DNA from: Dehalococcoidia bacterium
GTDB taxonomy: Bacteria > Chloroflexota > Dehalococcoidia > Dehalococcoidales > W498
Direction of reading: 5' to 3'
Length of the DNA: 64,000 bases
NCBI GenBank assembly: GCA_011191875.1
Contig: DUFC01000034.1
Location: 1-64,000 of the forward strand
Below, in pieces: positions 51,111 to 59,454 of this stretch. Numbering within the stretch: position 1 is the stretch's first letter; each line of letters starts with the position of its first letter. Below the pieces are notes generated by a model. That model was not told the origin of the DNA, made no database searches, and saw only the letters and a program-made list of their open reading frames with translations. A program made the translations under genes and the position numbers.

Positions 51111-51539
51111 TTGGCTAACCAACGAAAATTTTATAGATTTTTTAGACATAGCTCTAAAGGATTTAGCCTAATCGAGGTGCTGGTAGCTTTGGCTATCCTG
51201 GGTCTAGTTGCTGCTGCCTTTTTAGGCGGTTTAGCTACTGCCAACAAAGCTATGTTCATTGCCGATAAGCGAACTACTGCTGAAAGCCTGGCTAGAACTG
51301 AAATGGAATATGTTAAGAACCAGAATTATAGTACTGCCCTTTGGGATTATGAACTTCCGTCTTCTCCTCCATCATGGGATTTGGGTCATAATCTCCCTGA
51401 AGGTTATTACGGCTATACTGTTAGTGTCGATGCCGTGCCTTTACATGCTACCGATGATGGTATCCAGAAGATAACAGTGACCGTTAGCCTAGATACATCA
51501 GTAGTAATTGAATTAGTGGACTATAAGGTAAACCGATGA
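51111..51539 (+). CDS. type IV pseudopilin (PilV/GspI-like)
   Basis: 142 residues with TTG start 8 bases after AGGAGGT. The prepilin signal is HSSKGFSLIEVLVALAILGLVAAAFLGGLATANKA: cleavage before Phe, Glu at +5. The rest is small and beta-rich, with a C-terminal EYVKNQNY-type segment near the first loop. Likely a minor pilin that primes assembly. It overlaps the next pseudopilin gene by 4 bases. Confidence 0.88.
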   Translation: MANQRKFYRFFRHSSKGFSLIEVLVALAILGLVAAAFLGGLATANKAMFIADKRTTAESLARTEMEYVKNQNYSTALWDYELPSSPPSWDLGHNLPEGYYGYTVSVDAVPLHATDDGIQKITVTVSLDTSVVIELVDYKVNR

Positions 51540-52144
51540 TATTTAAAAAGTTAGGCTTGATAAATAAAAACCAGAGGGGTTTTACTGTGATTGAGCTTAT
51601 AGTAGCCGTGGCTATTGCCGGTATTATCGCCGGCGGCACGGCGACGACTATTTACCAGACGGTCAGCGGTAACGCCCGTAACGGCAGTCATATGACGGCT
51701 GTTCGCCAGGTGCAAACCGCTGGTTACTGGATTAGCCGCGATGCTCAGATGGCGCAACCCCCCGTTATTGTTGTTGATGATGGGGCTACTTCAGAAGTGG
51801 AGGTTCTAACCCTGTCCTGGGTAGGCTGGGAATACGACTGCAGTGGTGACACATGCGTTGATTCTCATAAAGTCCGCTATACATATGATGCTGCTAGTGA
51901 GACGCTGTGGCGTCTTGAGACAATAACTTTTGCACAATATGATAGCAATGGTGATCCTGTAGACCCACCTTCCCCACAGGACTCAACAATCTTTATTGCT
52001 GACCACATCACTGCCATATCCATTCCACCAATGGTTGATAACAAACTTACTGTACCCATAACCGCCTCGGTAACATCCTGGGTTGGTGTGGCTATAGAGA
52101 CGAGAATATATGAAATCACACCTAGACCTACTCCCACTGAATAG
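51536..52144 (+). CDS. type IV pseudopilin (PilW/GspJ-like)
   Basis: 202 residues. NQRGFTVIELIVAVAIAGIIAGGTATTIYQTVSG is a class III prepilin signal with Glu +5. The following segment (VRQVQTAGYWISRDAQMAQPP) is typical of GspJ/PilW minor pilins that sit at the fibre tip. The rest includes a CSGDTC loop that could be disulphide bonded. In the operon between the PilV-like and PilX-like genes. Confidence 0.88.
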   Translation: MIFKKLGLINKNQRGFTVIELIVAVAIAGIIAGGTATTIYQTVSGNARNGSHMTAVRQVQTAGYWISRDAQMAQPPVIVVDDGATSEVEVLTLSWVGWEYDCSGDTCVDSHKVRYTYDAASETLWRLETITFAQYDSNGDPVDPPSPQDSTIFIADHITAISIPPMVDNKLTVPITASVTSWVGVAIETRIYEITPRPTPTE

Positions 52145-52166
52145 TAACTGAAGGCAGGTGGCTAAG

Positions 52167-53381
52167 ATGAATCTTTTAAAAGAAATAAACAAAGAGGAAA
52201 GTGGGCAGACTTTCATTCTAGTCTTAATCCTGTTACTGTTGGGTGGTCTTATAATTGCCTCTCTTCTAGGTTTTATGAGCACCGGGCTTACCGTTGGTCG
52301 AGTCTATGAAGAGAGGATGGATGAGCTTTACGCCGCCGATAGCGGGGTAGAAGATGCTCTTTGGCATATAAAGTATAAGAAACTAGCCACCTTATTCGTC
52401 GGCTATGACCCGAATGACTATGATACAGAATATCATTATCCTGATTCTTTAGAGGTAAACAATAAAGATGTAGATGTTGCTATACAAAATATAAATGAAA
52501 TAACTTACAGAATCGAGTCAACAGCCACCAGCCCTGATACTGGCTCCAGCACTACCATTGAATCCTATATTGAGATTCTTGATATGGATTTCTTCCTTGA
52601 TAACGCTATTACCAGTAGGGGTGCTGTCGGTCTCGGAGGTGGTGGTGAGGCTGAGTCCTACGTCTACGACGGAGATGTTGTATATTGTACAGGCGACCGA
52701 CCTCCCGATGATCAGGTGATAGCAGGACCATTGGGTATAGATGGCGAGGTTATAAATGAGTGCGTAGACTTTCCTAGCCTCCAGCAAATGTCCGCTTTCT
52801 ACCGGGAGCAAGTAAAAGACGAAACACCTTATGATGATCCTACCTGGGACCTGAAGGATGATACTAATATTGGTCCATTGTATAGAAATGGAGACCTAAA
52901 TATAATAAGCACAGGTAATAATACAGGAGTACTTCAAGGGACTGTCTTCGTTAAGGGTAACCTTAATATCGGAAAGACAAATCAAGACTTCACACTGGAC
53001 CTCAATATGAATACTATATTTGTTGAGGGCGTGATTATTAACGGCGAGTTTATTGACGGCGAGATTGACATCGGGGGCAAGTGTACCATCACCGGGACAG
53101 GATGCATTATTGCCTGGGGCGATATTTACTTTTCTCCCAAAATAAATAGCAGTCCTGATCAGTTTGTCTTCATTATGTCTATCAAAGGCACAACTACTTT
53201 TAATCCTGGTGCTCCTAGTAGTGATTTCTATGGTTCAATAGCGGGTGATATTGATGTTGGATTGTGGCCGGGTAAGAATCTCTCCTGGACACACTACCCT
53301 GGCGATTTGAACCTCCCTGGATTCGGCGACGAGCCTAATATAATATCGTCGTTACACACCTGGGAGATTAGTTTAGCGTAG
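52167..53381 (+). CDS. PilX-like pilus assembly protein with large C-terminal domain
   Basis: 404 residues from the ATG at 52167 (AGGTGG RBS); the track uses a GTG nine bases earlier. The N-terminus is EESGQTFILVLILLLLGGLIIASLLGFM, a prepilin-like helix without a clear Gly-Phe/Met cleavage site but with Glu before the helix, then ERMDELYAADSGVEDALWHIKYKK, the PilX/PilX_N-like motif. The remaining 320 residues are polar and beta-rich, with a repetitive beta stretch (GVLQGTVFVKGNLNIGK...FVEGVIINGEFIDGEIDIGGKCTITG) suggestive of a beta-helix. A surface-exposed minor component is likely. Confidence 0.78.
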   Translation: MNLLKEINKEESGQTFILVLILLLLGGLIIASLLGFMSTGLTVGRVYEERMDELYAADSGVEDALWHIKYKKLATLFVGYDPNDYDTEYHYPDSLEVNNKDVDVAIQNINEITYRIESTATSPDTGSSTTIESYIEILDMDFFLDNAITSRGAVGLGGGGEAESYVYDGDVVYCTGDRPPDDQVIAGPLGIDGEVINECVDFPSLQQMSAFYREQVKDETPYDDPTWDLKDDTNIGPLYRNGDLNIISTGNNTGVLQGTVFVKGNLNIGKTNQDFTLDLNMNTIFVEGVIINGEFIDGEIDIGGKCTITGTGCIIAWGDIYFSPKINSSPDQFVFIMSIKGTTTFNPGAPSSDFYGSIAGDIDVGLWPGKNLSWTHYPGDLNLPGFGDEPNIISSLHTWEISLA

Positions 53382-53475
53382 ATTTTTACTAGCAAGCTTA
53401 CCTGTGTAATATTAATATGTTAAGATACTGGTGTTGAAGCCGGTGATAATATGATAAAGAAAGGTAAACTAAGTA

Positions 53476-54087
53476 ATGAATATAAGTAAAACAACCTGGT
53501 TAATCCTGGGTATTGGCATTTTTATAATTGCCATCGGCATCGTTGGCTGGCTCTATCTTGAGCAGAGGAGTGAGCAGAAGACACTAACAGATAGCTTAGC
53601 GCAAGCCAATGTGATCTATCCCTCGGTTGTTTCCCAAAGAGGGGATTTGGAAAGCCAACTGACCCAATCGGAAACCGACCTGGCTGAAGCTGTGTTATTG
53701 CTGGCTGATGTAGAGGTAATATTCCCTGAATCGGTAGAGAGTATTGAATACGACGAGGAATTATTTAATATTGCTGATGATTGTGACCTGGAGATAATCG
53801 AACTCACTGCATCAGAGCCGGGTGCCTTAGAGGTGGAGAGTGTTACCTACTCTGTTACCTCTTTTACAGTAGTAGTTGAGAGTGATTATGGGTATAGTAA
53901 TAAGATAATCGTGAATAACATGCTTGACTTCGTTGACACAATAGCCACCAGCGAGTATTTCACTGACACTACTCACTTCGCCAACGCTACCATAGAGCTG
54001 GTGAATATACAGGTTCCTCAAGGTGAGGAGGAAGGAGAGCCATCGGCTACCATCAATCTGGTTATCTATGGCTATAAAGGTGAATAA
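53476..54087 (+). CDS. PilO-like pilus alignment protein
   Basis: 203 residues. One N-terminal membrane helix (LILGIGIFIIAIGIVGWLYL) followed by a coiled coil (QRSEQKTLTDSLAQANVIYPSVVSQRGDLESQLTQSETDLAEA) and a small ferredoxin-like domain with SVTSFTVVVESDYGYSNKIIVNNMLDFVDTIATSEYF. That is the PilO/GspM layout. It lies 3 bases before the pilM-pilN fusion gene and would form the inner-membrane alignment complex with it. Confidence 0.78.
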   Translation: MNISKTTWLILGIGIFIIAIGIVGWLYLEQRSEQKTLTDSLAQANVIYPSVVSQRGDLESQLTQSETDLAEAVLLLADVEVIFPESVESIEYDEELFNIADDCDLEIIELTASEPGALEVESVTYSVTSFTVVVESDYGYSNKIIVNNMLDFVDTIATSEYFTDTTHFANATIELVNIQVPQGEEEGEPSATINLVIYGYKGE

Positions 54088-54089
54088 GA

Positions 54090-55550
54090 ATGGCTAAAAA
54101 AGTTACTACCCTATTTATTAGAGATGATACTATTAACCTGCTGGTAGTTGAGGGCAAGCGGGTAAAGCAGTGGGCTAGCTTACCGCTTGAGCCGGAGCTG
54201 GTCAACCAGGGGCTTATCGTTGATGAAGACCAGGTAGCCGGTAAGATCAAAGAGCTATTTAAGCTGGAAAAGGTAAGCACTAGCAATGTCATCACCGGTT
54301 TGAGCGGGCTCAATTCACTATATCGTTTGTTAAGTCTACCCGACTTGCCTGAAGCTGTAATCGCCGAGGCAATATTACGGGAAGCAAGAAGGGTGATACC
54401 AGTACCTTTGGACGAAGTCTATCTTGCCTACCAAATCCTGCCGGCACCCAAGGGAGAAAGGCGTGTTTTCCTGACCGCTTTCCCCCGTAATGTGGCTGAC
54501 ACCCTAATCAGGACGCTGCAGCAGGCAGGCATCGAGCTATATATTATGGACCTGGCCCCGTTAGCCCTGTGCCGGACTCTGGATGAGCCCAGAAGCATCA
54601 TCATAAATGCCAGGTTGGACTATCTTGACATTATAGTTATGGCAGACAGGCTTCCCCAATTAATCCGCAGGCTCGCCATGCCCACCGAGGCTGAATCTTT
54701 AGCCGAACAAATACCAACTATTAGCGAAGAGCTGGACCGAACTGTTACCTTTTATAATTCCAGTCATCAGGAAGAGCCTATAGATTCAACGATGCCTGTA
54801 TTTGTCTGCGGTGACCTGGCAGAAATACCGGATAGCTGGCAATCACTGGTTGGCAGGCTTAACTATTCAGTTTCGCCATTACCATCACCCCTGGAATTCC
54901 TTGAAGGCTTCAACCCAAACGAGTTTATGGTCAATATAGGTCTGGCTCTCAAGGAGTTATCGCTTGAGAAGTGGGGGGCGAACTCTTCATTAGTGAATTT
55001 TAATGCCCTACCTGAGGTTTACCAGGCTAAACCCATGCGTGTGTCAAATATCGCTGTCCCGATAGGCATCACCGTGGGCATTATTTTACTTGCCTGTTTG
55101 GGATTTCTGATTTATAATAGTATGGGTAATAATAACTTATTGCGTTCTGAACTGACAGATATTCAGAACGGCATTAACCAAACTCGTGGGGAAATTGCCA
55201 CATTGCAGGAGCAGATTGGACAGATAGAAGCCGGCATCGAGCCGGTGGAAACCATCACCAACATTCTTAATACCACACTTACCTCTCTTGAAGAGGGTCG
55301 TGAAGTGGTTGATGAAAATTTAAGTGCGATTGTAAATCTGTCGCCTGGAAATATAGACTTGACAAATATTAATCATGAGGGTGATACTGTAACTGTAAAC
55401 GGTATATCGCCCAAGGAGAGTTTCATTTTTAACTATGCCAGAGATTTAAGAAGCTGCGAGAGACACTTTACAGTTATCATATCATCTATTACGGCGCATA
55501 ACGAAGAGGGTGGGTTTGATTTCGTGTTTCTCCTCAAACATGGCGGGTAA
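54090..55550 (+). CDS. PilM-PilN fusion protein
   Basis: 486 residues. Residues ~1-290 have the actin-like PilM fold: VTTLFIRDDTINLLVVEGKRVKQWASLPLEP, VITGLSGLNSLYRLLSLPDLPEAVIAEAILREARRVIPVPLDEVYLAYQIL. The stretch ~300-350 reads LVNFNALPEVYQAK, the PilN opening motif with which PilN normally binds PilM, then a membrane helix VPIGITVGIILLACLGFLIY. A coiled coil and a PilN-like periplasmic domain follow. Fusion locks the PilM-PilN contact in one chain. The gene is between pilO-like and pilT. Confidence 0.83.
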   Translation: MAKKVTTLFIRDDTINLLVVEGKRVKQWASLPLEPELVNQGLIVDEDQVAGKIKELFKLEKVSTSNVITGLSGLNSLYRLLSLPDLPEAVIAEAILREARRVIPVPLDEVYLAYQILPAPKGERRVFLTAFPRNVADTLIRTLQQAGIELYIMDLAPLALCRTLDEPRSIIINARLDYLDIIVMADRLPQLIRRLAMPTEAESLAEQIPTISEELDRTVTFYNSSHQEEPIDSTMPVFVCGDLAEIPDSWQSLVGRLNYSVSPLPSPLEFLEGFNPNEFMVNIGLALKELSLEKWGANSSLVNFNALPEVYQAKPMRVSNIAVPIGITVGIILLACLGFLIYNSMGNNNLLRSELTDIQNGINQTRGEIATLQEQIGQIEAGIEPVETITNILNTTLTSLEEGREVVDENLSAIVNLSPGNIDLTNINHEGDTVTVNGISPKESFIFNYARDLRSCERHFTVIISSITAHNEEGGFDFVFLLKHGG

Positions 55551-55561
55551 AGGGGAAAGAT

Positions 55562-56632
55562 ATGGATATTTTATCGCTACTTCATTTAGCTAAATCAAAG
55601 GATGCATCCGATGTGCACCTGGTTGTATCCAGTCCGCCACTATTACGTGTTAGAGGCACTCTTGAGCCAGTGAATGGGTCAACACCGTTAACCGCTGATG
55701 AGATAAGCCAGGCTTTTCTCCAGATAACCACCCCCAGGGAAAGGGAAGACTTCCACCAGCATATGGAGCTTGACTTCGGCTATACCTTACGTGATGTCGG
55801 TCGCCTGCGGTGTAATGCCGCTCAGCAACGTGGCGCTATCAGTCTGGCGGTGCGTCTGCTGCCACCAGTAATTCCTACCATAGATGAGCTTGAGCTACCT
55901 CAGATATTGAAGGAGCTTTCCTTAAAACCAAGAGGGCTAGTTATAATTACCGGACCTACCGGCAGTGGTAAAACGACTAGCCAGGCAGCTATGATTCAAC
56001 ACTTGAACCATAATGAGAGCCGGCATGTAGTTACCATTGAGGACCCTATTGAGTATGTCCACCCCAGCTTAAAGTGTGCCATAACCCAGCGCGAGTTAGG
56101 CAGTGATACCCTATCTTTTTCTGCCGCTCTGAAGCATGTTTTAAGACAGGACCCGGATGTTATTCTGGTAGGTGAGATGAGGGACTTGGACACGGCAGCG
56201 GCAGTGCTTACTATAGCTGAGACCGGGCACTTTATATTGTCTACCGGTCATGCCCCCAGTTGCGCTCAGGCTATGGAAAGAGTAATAGACTTATTTCCAC
56301 CCCATGAGCGCCATCTAGCCCAAGCACGGTTAGCTTCTTTGTTGGTTGCTGTGTTATGTCAAACGCTTGTACCCCGGGCTGATGGCTCGGGGAGGGTAGC
56401 TGCGGTTGAGATTATGCTGGGTAATCCGGCAGTGAAGAACCTTATCCGTGAGGGCAAAACCTACCAGTTACCTAATGTGATCCGCACTCACCGGGAAATA
56501 GGTATGATTTCACTTGACGAAGCCCTGGTTGACCTCTATCTCAAACAAACCATCAGCGGTGAAAGCCTGCTCGCTGTCTGCAATGACCGAGCCGAAGTGG
56601 AGAAGCTCATCGGCAAAATAGCTGTATACTAA
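55562..56632 (+). CDS. pilT: type IV pilus retraction ATPase PilT
   Basis: 356 residues. SKDASDVHLVVSSPPLLRVRGTLEPV at the start, Walker A GPTGSGKTTSQAAMI, EDPIEYVHPSLKCAITQRELGSDTLSFSAALKHVLRQDPDVILVGEMRD, and His-box motif AETGHFILSTGHAPSC. Length and motifs match PilT. One unusual base is the Gly-His (STGHA) where STLHT is common. It retracts pili for twitching and DNA uptake. It is the last gene of the pil operon. Confidence 0.92.
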   Translation: MDILSLLHLAKSKDASDVHLVVSSPPLLRVRGTLEPVNGSTPLTADEISQAFLQITTPREREDFHQHMELDFGYTLRDVGRLRCNAAQQRGAISLAVRLLPPVIPTIDELELPQILKELSLKPRGLVIITGPTGSGKTTSQAAMIQHLNHNESRHVVTIEDPIEYVHPSLKCAITQRELGSDTLSFSAALKHVLRQDPDVILVGEMRDLDTAAAVLTIAETGHFILSTGHAPSCAQAMERVIDLFPPHERHLAQARLASLLVAVLCQTLVPRADGSGRVAAVEIMLGNPAVKNLIREGKTYQLPNVIRTHREIGMISLDEALVDLYLKQTISGESLLAVCNDRAEVEKLIGKIAVY

Positions 56633-56717
56633 CCTCTCACAACCTTCCCCAAGAGTTTTGTCAATTCCTTTTGTCATTACTATCCAAAGCCCTGGCAATC
56701 CCATGCTTGTTCTCTTC

Positions 56718-56903
56718 CTCCCCTCCGAGATTGCTTCGGGGCTTACGCCCCTCGCAATGACCGTATGGCAAATGCCTGGTAATTACGTAAAGGGGAAGCA
56801 GGGGGATGTCATTGCTCCTTCAAAGAAGGATTCGTTAGAAGGACGTGGCAATCCCGGTGGTGGGGTGAGGGGCACCCTTGGATATTACATCTTCGCAAAG
56901 ACA
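56718..56903. repeat. dispersed inverted-repeat elements upstream of hicBA
   Basis: CCTCCGAGATTGCTTCGGGGCTTACGCCCCTCGCAATGACC, then TGTCATTGCTCCTTCAAAGAAGGATTCGTTAGAAGGACGTGGCAATCCCGGTGGTGGGGTGAGGGGCACCCTTGG...TCTTCGCAAAGACA. One half unit and one full unit with an inserted AAGAAGGA duplication. The track ORF 56658-56969 is a translation of this repeat. Confidence 0.75.
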
Positions 56904-57005
56904 AAAGGGGAGGAAAAACAAAGAAGGGCTAACTCCCCTTTTTGGCACTCTGATGTAGAAGTTGCTTAACAAAAAGCAATCTGTTATTATTCTAAAGGAG
57001 GAATT

Positions 57006-57230
57006 ATGGCAAAGTTCCTAGTTTATTTAGAGCCGTCAGAGGAGGGTGGCTATATAGTGAGTTGCCCACAGTTGCCGGGCTGTGTTACCCAGGGTGAGAC
57101 TATAGACGAAGCTCTAGCAATGATCAAGGATGCAATTCAAGGATATATAACCTCCCTACAAAAACACGGTGAACCTGTCCCATCGAGTCTCGAAGAAAGA
57201 ATAGAAAGGGCAGAAGTCATTAGTATATGA
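57006..57230 (+). CDS. hicB: HicB-family antitoxin
   Basis: 74 residues: FLVYLEPSEEGGYIVSCPQLPGCVTQGETIDEALAMIKDAIQGYITSL, the HicB partial RNase H-like domain. It has no C-terminal DNA-binding region, as in short HicB proteins. RBS AAAGGAGGAATT. HicA starts inside its stop codon region (4-base overlap). Here antitoxin precedes toxin. Confidence 0.92.
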   Translation: MAKFLVYLEPSEEGGYIVSCPQLPGCVTQGETIDEALAMIKDAIQGYITSLQKHGEPVPSSLEERIERAEVISI

Positions 57231-57451
57231 CCCGAATGCCAGCCTTAAAGTCAAAGGAGGTTATATCTATCCTACAAAAGGTTGGTTATTACATTGATCA
57301 TACCACAGGAAGTCATCACATTATGCGCCACCCTGACCGACATCATCGTATTCCAGTTCCTCATCACGCCAAAGACATTAAAAGAGGCGTTCTCCACTCA
57401 ATAATTAAACAGTCTGGGCTGAGTAAGCAAGAGTTCCTGTCTCTGCGCTGA
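57227..57451 (+). CDS. hicA: HicA-family mRNA interferase toxin
   Basis: 74 residues with a double-stranded RNA-binding-like fold: ALKSKEVISILQKVGYYIDHTTGSHHIMRHPDRHHRIPVPHHAKDIKRGVLHSIIKQSGLSKQEFL. The active His lies in GSHHIMRHP. HicA cleaves mRNA until neutralised by HicB. The pair stands alone between two repeat clusters, a sign of acquisition by transfer. Confidence 0.93.
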   Translation: MTRMPALKSKEVISILQKVGYYIDHTTGSHHIMRHPDRHHRIPVPHHAKDIKRGVLHSIIKQSGLSKQEFLSLR

Positions 57452-57539
57452 TAATCTATTCTTATCGTCATTACAGTAATCCGAAGCCCTGAATATAGCG
57501 AAGGGGCATTGAAGGACGAATGCTCGTCAATCCCACGCT

Positions 57540-57883
57540 TGTCCCCTTCCTCCCCTCCAAGATTGCTTCGGGGCTGACGCCCCTCGCAATGACGAAAAGA
57601 ATATGTCATTGCGAGTCCTTCGTTAGAAGGACGTGGTAATCTCGGTGGTGGGGTAAGGGGCACCCTTGGATATTGTATCTTCACAAAGATAAAGGGGAAT
57701 GTCATTGCGGTGAGCCGAAACCATGGTAATCCCACTTTCTTCTCCCCTCCGGGATTGCTTCGTCGTTACACTCCTCGCAAAGACAAAAGGGGAATGTCAT
57801 TGCGAGCGAAGCGTGGCAATCTCGGTAGTAGGGTGGGGGGCACTCCTGGAGATTGCTCCGTCATCACACTCCTCGCGATGACT
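57540..57883. repeat. array of dispersed inverted-repeat elements downstream of hicBA
   Basis: Three to four units in a row: CTCCAAGATTGCTTCGGGGCTGACGCCCCTCGCAATGACG, TGTCATTGCGAGTCCTTCGTTAGAAGGACGTGGTAATCTCGG, CTCCGGGATTGCTTCGTCGTTACACTCCTCGCAAAGACA, TGTCATTGCGAGCGAAGCGTGGCAATCTCGG...GAGATTGCTCCGTC...CTCGCGATGAC. The track ORFs 57364-57735 and 57710-57892 arise from it. Confidence 0.8.
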
Positions 57884-57931
57884 AGATGTTGAGTTCCTGG
57901 CAATGCCAATTGAAGGATAAATAGACAATAG

Positions 57932-57979
57932 AAAAGCTCAACGGCAGGGTGGAATTAACCAACCTACCGATAAGCCTTT
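57932..57979 (-). terminator. Rho-independent terminator of the 58042-58431 pilin gene
   Basis: On the minus strand AAAGGCTTATCGGTAGGTTGG pairs with CCACCCTGCCGTTGAGCTTTT across a short AT loop, and TTTTCTATTG follows. It lies about 65 bases after the pilin stop and resembles the terminator of the second pilin gene. Confidence 0.6.
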
Positions 57980-58041
57980 ATGAACCAGTTTCCCCAGATT
58001 AGTTCCAGAATACAATACTTACATTATAAGCTGAAAATTGC

Positions 58042-58431
58042 TCAACTAGTCCCTGACACAGTTACTAGGCCATCTATACTAATGTCATAAGCCTGTATCA
58101 GCGGGTATTGTCCACCCAATAGGTAATTATCCAGAGTGTATTCTGTGCCGTTAACTGTAGCCTTAACCCCCTCAACATCAGTCTTTGTCTGAATATCAAA
58201 GTAACTTTGGTCTAATGTGTGTTTCCCCGCATCGGCAAAGAGCGCCAGCACTGCTGTCTGAACATTGTGCTCATCGGTGTCCTTGGACTCTTGCTCGCCC
58301 CTGCCGATGAACTGGATGACATTAGGGACAGCTATTGCGACCAGCAAACCAAGGAGAGCAATCACCACCAGCAGCTCAACCAGGGTAAAGCCTTTTTCGC
58401 CATGACGCCACGGTTTTAATAATTTTCTCAT
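58042..58431 (-). CDS. type IV major-pilin-like protein (first copy)
   Basis: 129 residues. HGEKGFTLVELLVVIALLGLLVAIAVPNVIQFIGRGEQESKDTDEHNVQTAVLALFADAG: prepilin peptidase site before Phe, Glu at +5, classical N-terminal helix. The C-terminal part is short and beta-like. The RBS is weak. It lies 260 bases from the second pilin gene, with its own terminator. The two share the GEKGFTL(V/I)ELLVV start but differ beyond residue 45, so they are paralogues rather than recent copies. Confidence 0.9.
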   Translation of the reverse strand: MRKLLKPWRHGEKGFTLVELLVVIALLGLLVAIAVPNVIQFIGRGEQESKDTDEHNVQTAVLALFADAGKHTLDQSYFDIQTKTDVEGVKATVNGTEYTLDNYLLGGQYPLIQAYDISIDGLVTVSGTS

Positions 58432-58550
58432 TACTTAACGACCTGTCAATTACTATGATTAGTTAATGTATTAACTCCAGCCCAGTAATGGTGGTATATT
58501 AGCATACTTATAGCTGTTTCACCAGCCTCAGGGAGACAAAACACCTGATA

Positions 58551-58600
58551 CAGAAAGGCTCATCAGCAGGGTATTTATAAAGTAACCTTGCCGATGAGTC
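58551..58600 (-). terminator. Rho-independent terminator of the 58695-59075 pilin gene
   Basis: On the minus strand GACTCATCGGCAAGGT pairs with ACCCTGCTGATGAGCC across a 12-base AT loop, with TTTCTG after it. It lies between the two pilin genes and should stop most transcripts of the strongly translated first pilin. Confidence 0.6.
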
Positions 58601-58694
58601 TCCCTTAGTCGGATTTCACCCATACTGCTCCTGCTTTCTCTAACGGAGCCCGCACTATACCTGTCATCCGCTTACTTATCTTGATTGAGTGGGT

Positions 58695-59075
58695 TTAGGC
58701 CAATGGATGGCCGGTTCCAGGTGTTACGTGTCCTTCAGCATTAACGTTATACTGGTACTCAGTATCATTAATCAAATATGTACCCGTTTCATCAGGATCA
58801 CCACCTGAGCCTAGAGCCTCGATTATTTCATCGGTCTCTACTGCACATACACCGATGGTGCCCTCAGCTACTGCCGCCGTCGCTGCCACCTGCACATTAG
58901 CCAGTTCCGTCAGAGCCGCCTCCGTTTCACCCCGGCCGATGAACTTGGCCACAGCAGGGATAGCTACCGCTGCCAGGACACCCAGAATGGCAACCACTAC
59001 CAGCAGCTCAATCAGGGTGAAGCCCTTCTCGCCATAGCGAAATGACTTCCTGAGCCTCCTCATAAATCTACTCAT
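58695..59075 (-). CDS. type IV major-pilin-like protein (second copy)
   Basis: 126 residues. YGEKGFTLIELLVVVAILGVLAAVAIPAVAKFIGRGETEAALTELANVQVAATAAVAEGTIGV carries the prepilin site and Glu +5. A single Cys occurs in VCAVETDE. A strong RBS (AAAGGAGGTGAAG) and separate terminator suggest that this is the highly expressed pilin. It is transcribed against the pil operon and lies next to the zinc-ribbon gene. Confidence 0.9.
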   Translation of the reverse strand: MSRFMRRLRKSFRYGEKGFTLIELLVVVAILGVLAAVAIPAVAKFIGRGETEAALTELANVQVAATAAVAEGTIGVCAVETDEIIEALGSGGDPDETGTYLINDTEYQYNVNAEGHVTPGTGHPLA

Positions 59076-59454
59076 TCTTCACCTCCTTTCTTTGTTTATT
59101 TAAATTTAATCGTAATAATCCAAATAAGTAAGTTTTAGATAAGTTTGATTAGGTATACTGTAAGTATATCAGGGTCTGCGGGCAGTTCAATAGCCCATTA
59201 GTAACCTGCTTTGGTAGTAAGAAAGTCCTAGCCAGATGGCTCTGGCTGCTGATTTCTATATTTCTCATGGCTCAGGAATGCCCAGGTCACGGTAAATCCT
59301 AATATCTAAGCACGCAATCCTAATAAAACTCCAATTTCAAATTTCAAATTCAAAATCGTTTAGTTCCTTTGGATTTTGGTCATTTGATATTGTTTAGAGT
59401 TTAGTCCTTCTTTGATCCTTCTTCGAAGGATGAAGGATAGTATTTAGAATTTTC
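59076..59454. other. AT-rich gap between the second pilin and the zinc-ribbon gene
   Basis: No gene. It contains the pilin leader and probably its promoter (minus-strand ATATACTTACAGTATACC region near 59150-59175) and, near the left end of the zinc-ribbon gene, short AT repeats (AATTTCAAATTTCAAATTC near 59330-59350) and one fragment of the dispersed repeat (CCTTCTTCGAAGGATGAAGGATA). Confidence 0.4.

Noticed and set aside
57540-57883. CRISPR array in the repeat clusters
   Set aside because: Units are about 95-120 bp inverted repeats of variable spacing with no regular unique spacers, and no cas gene is present.
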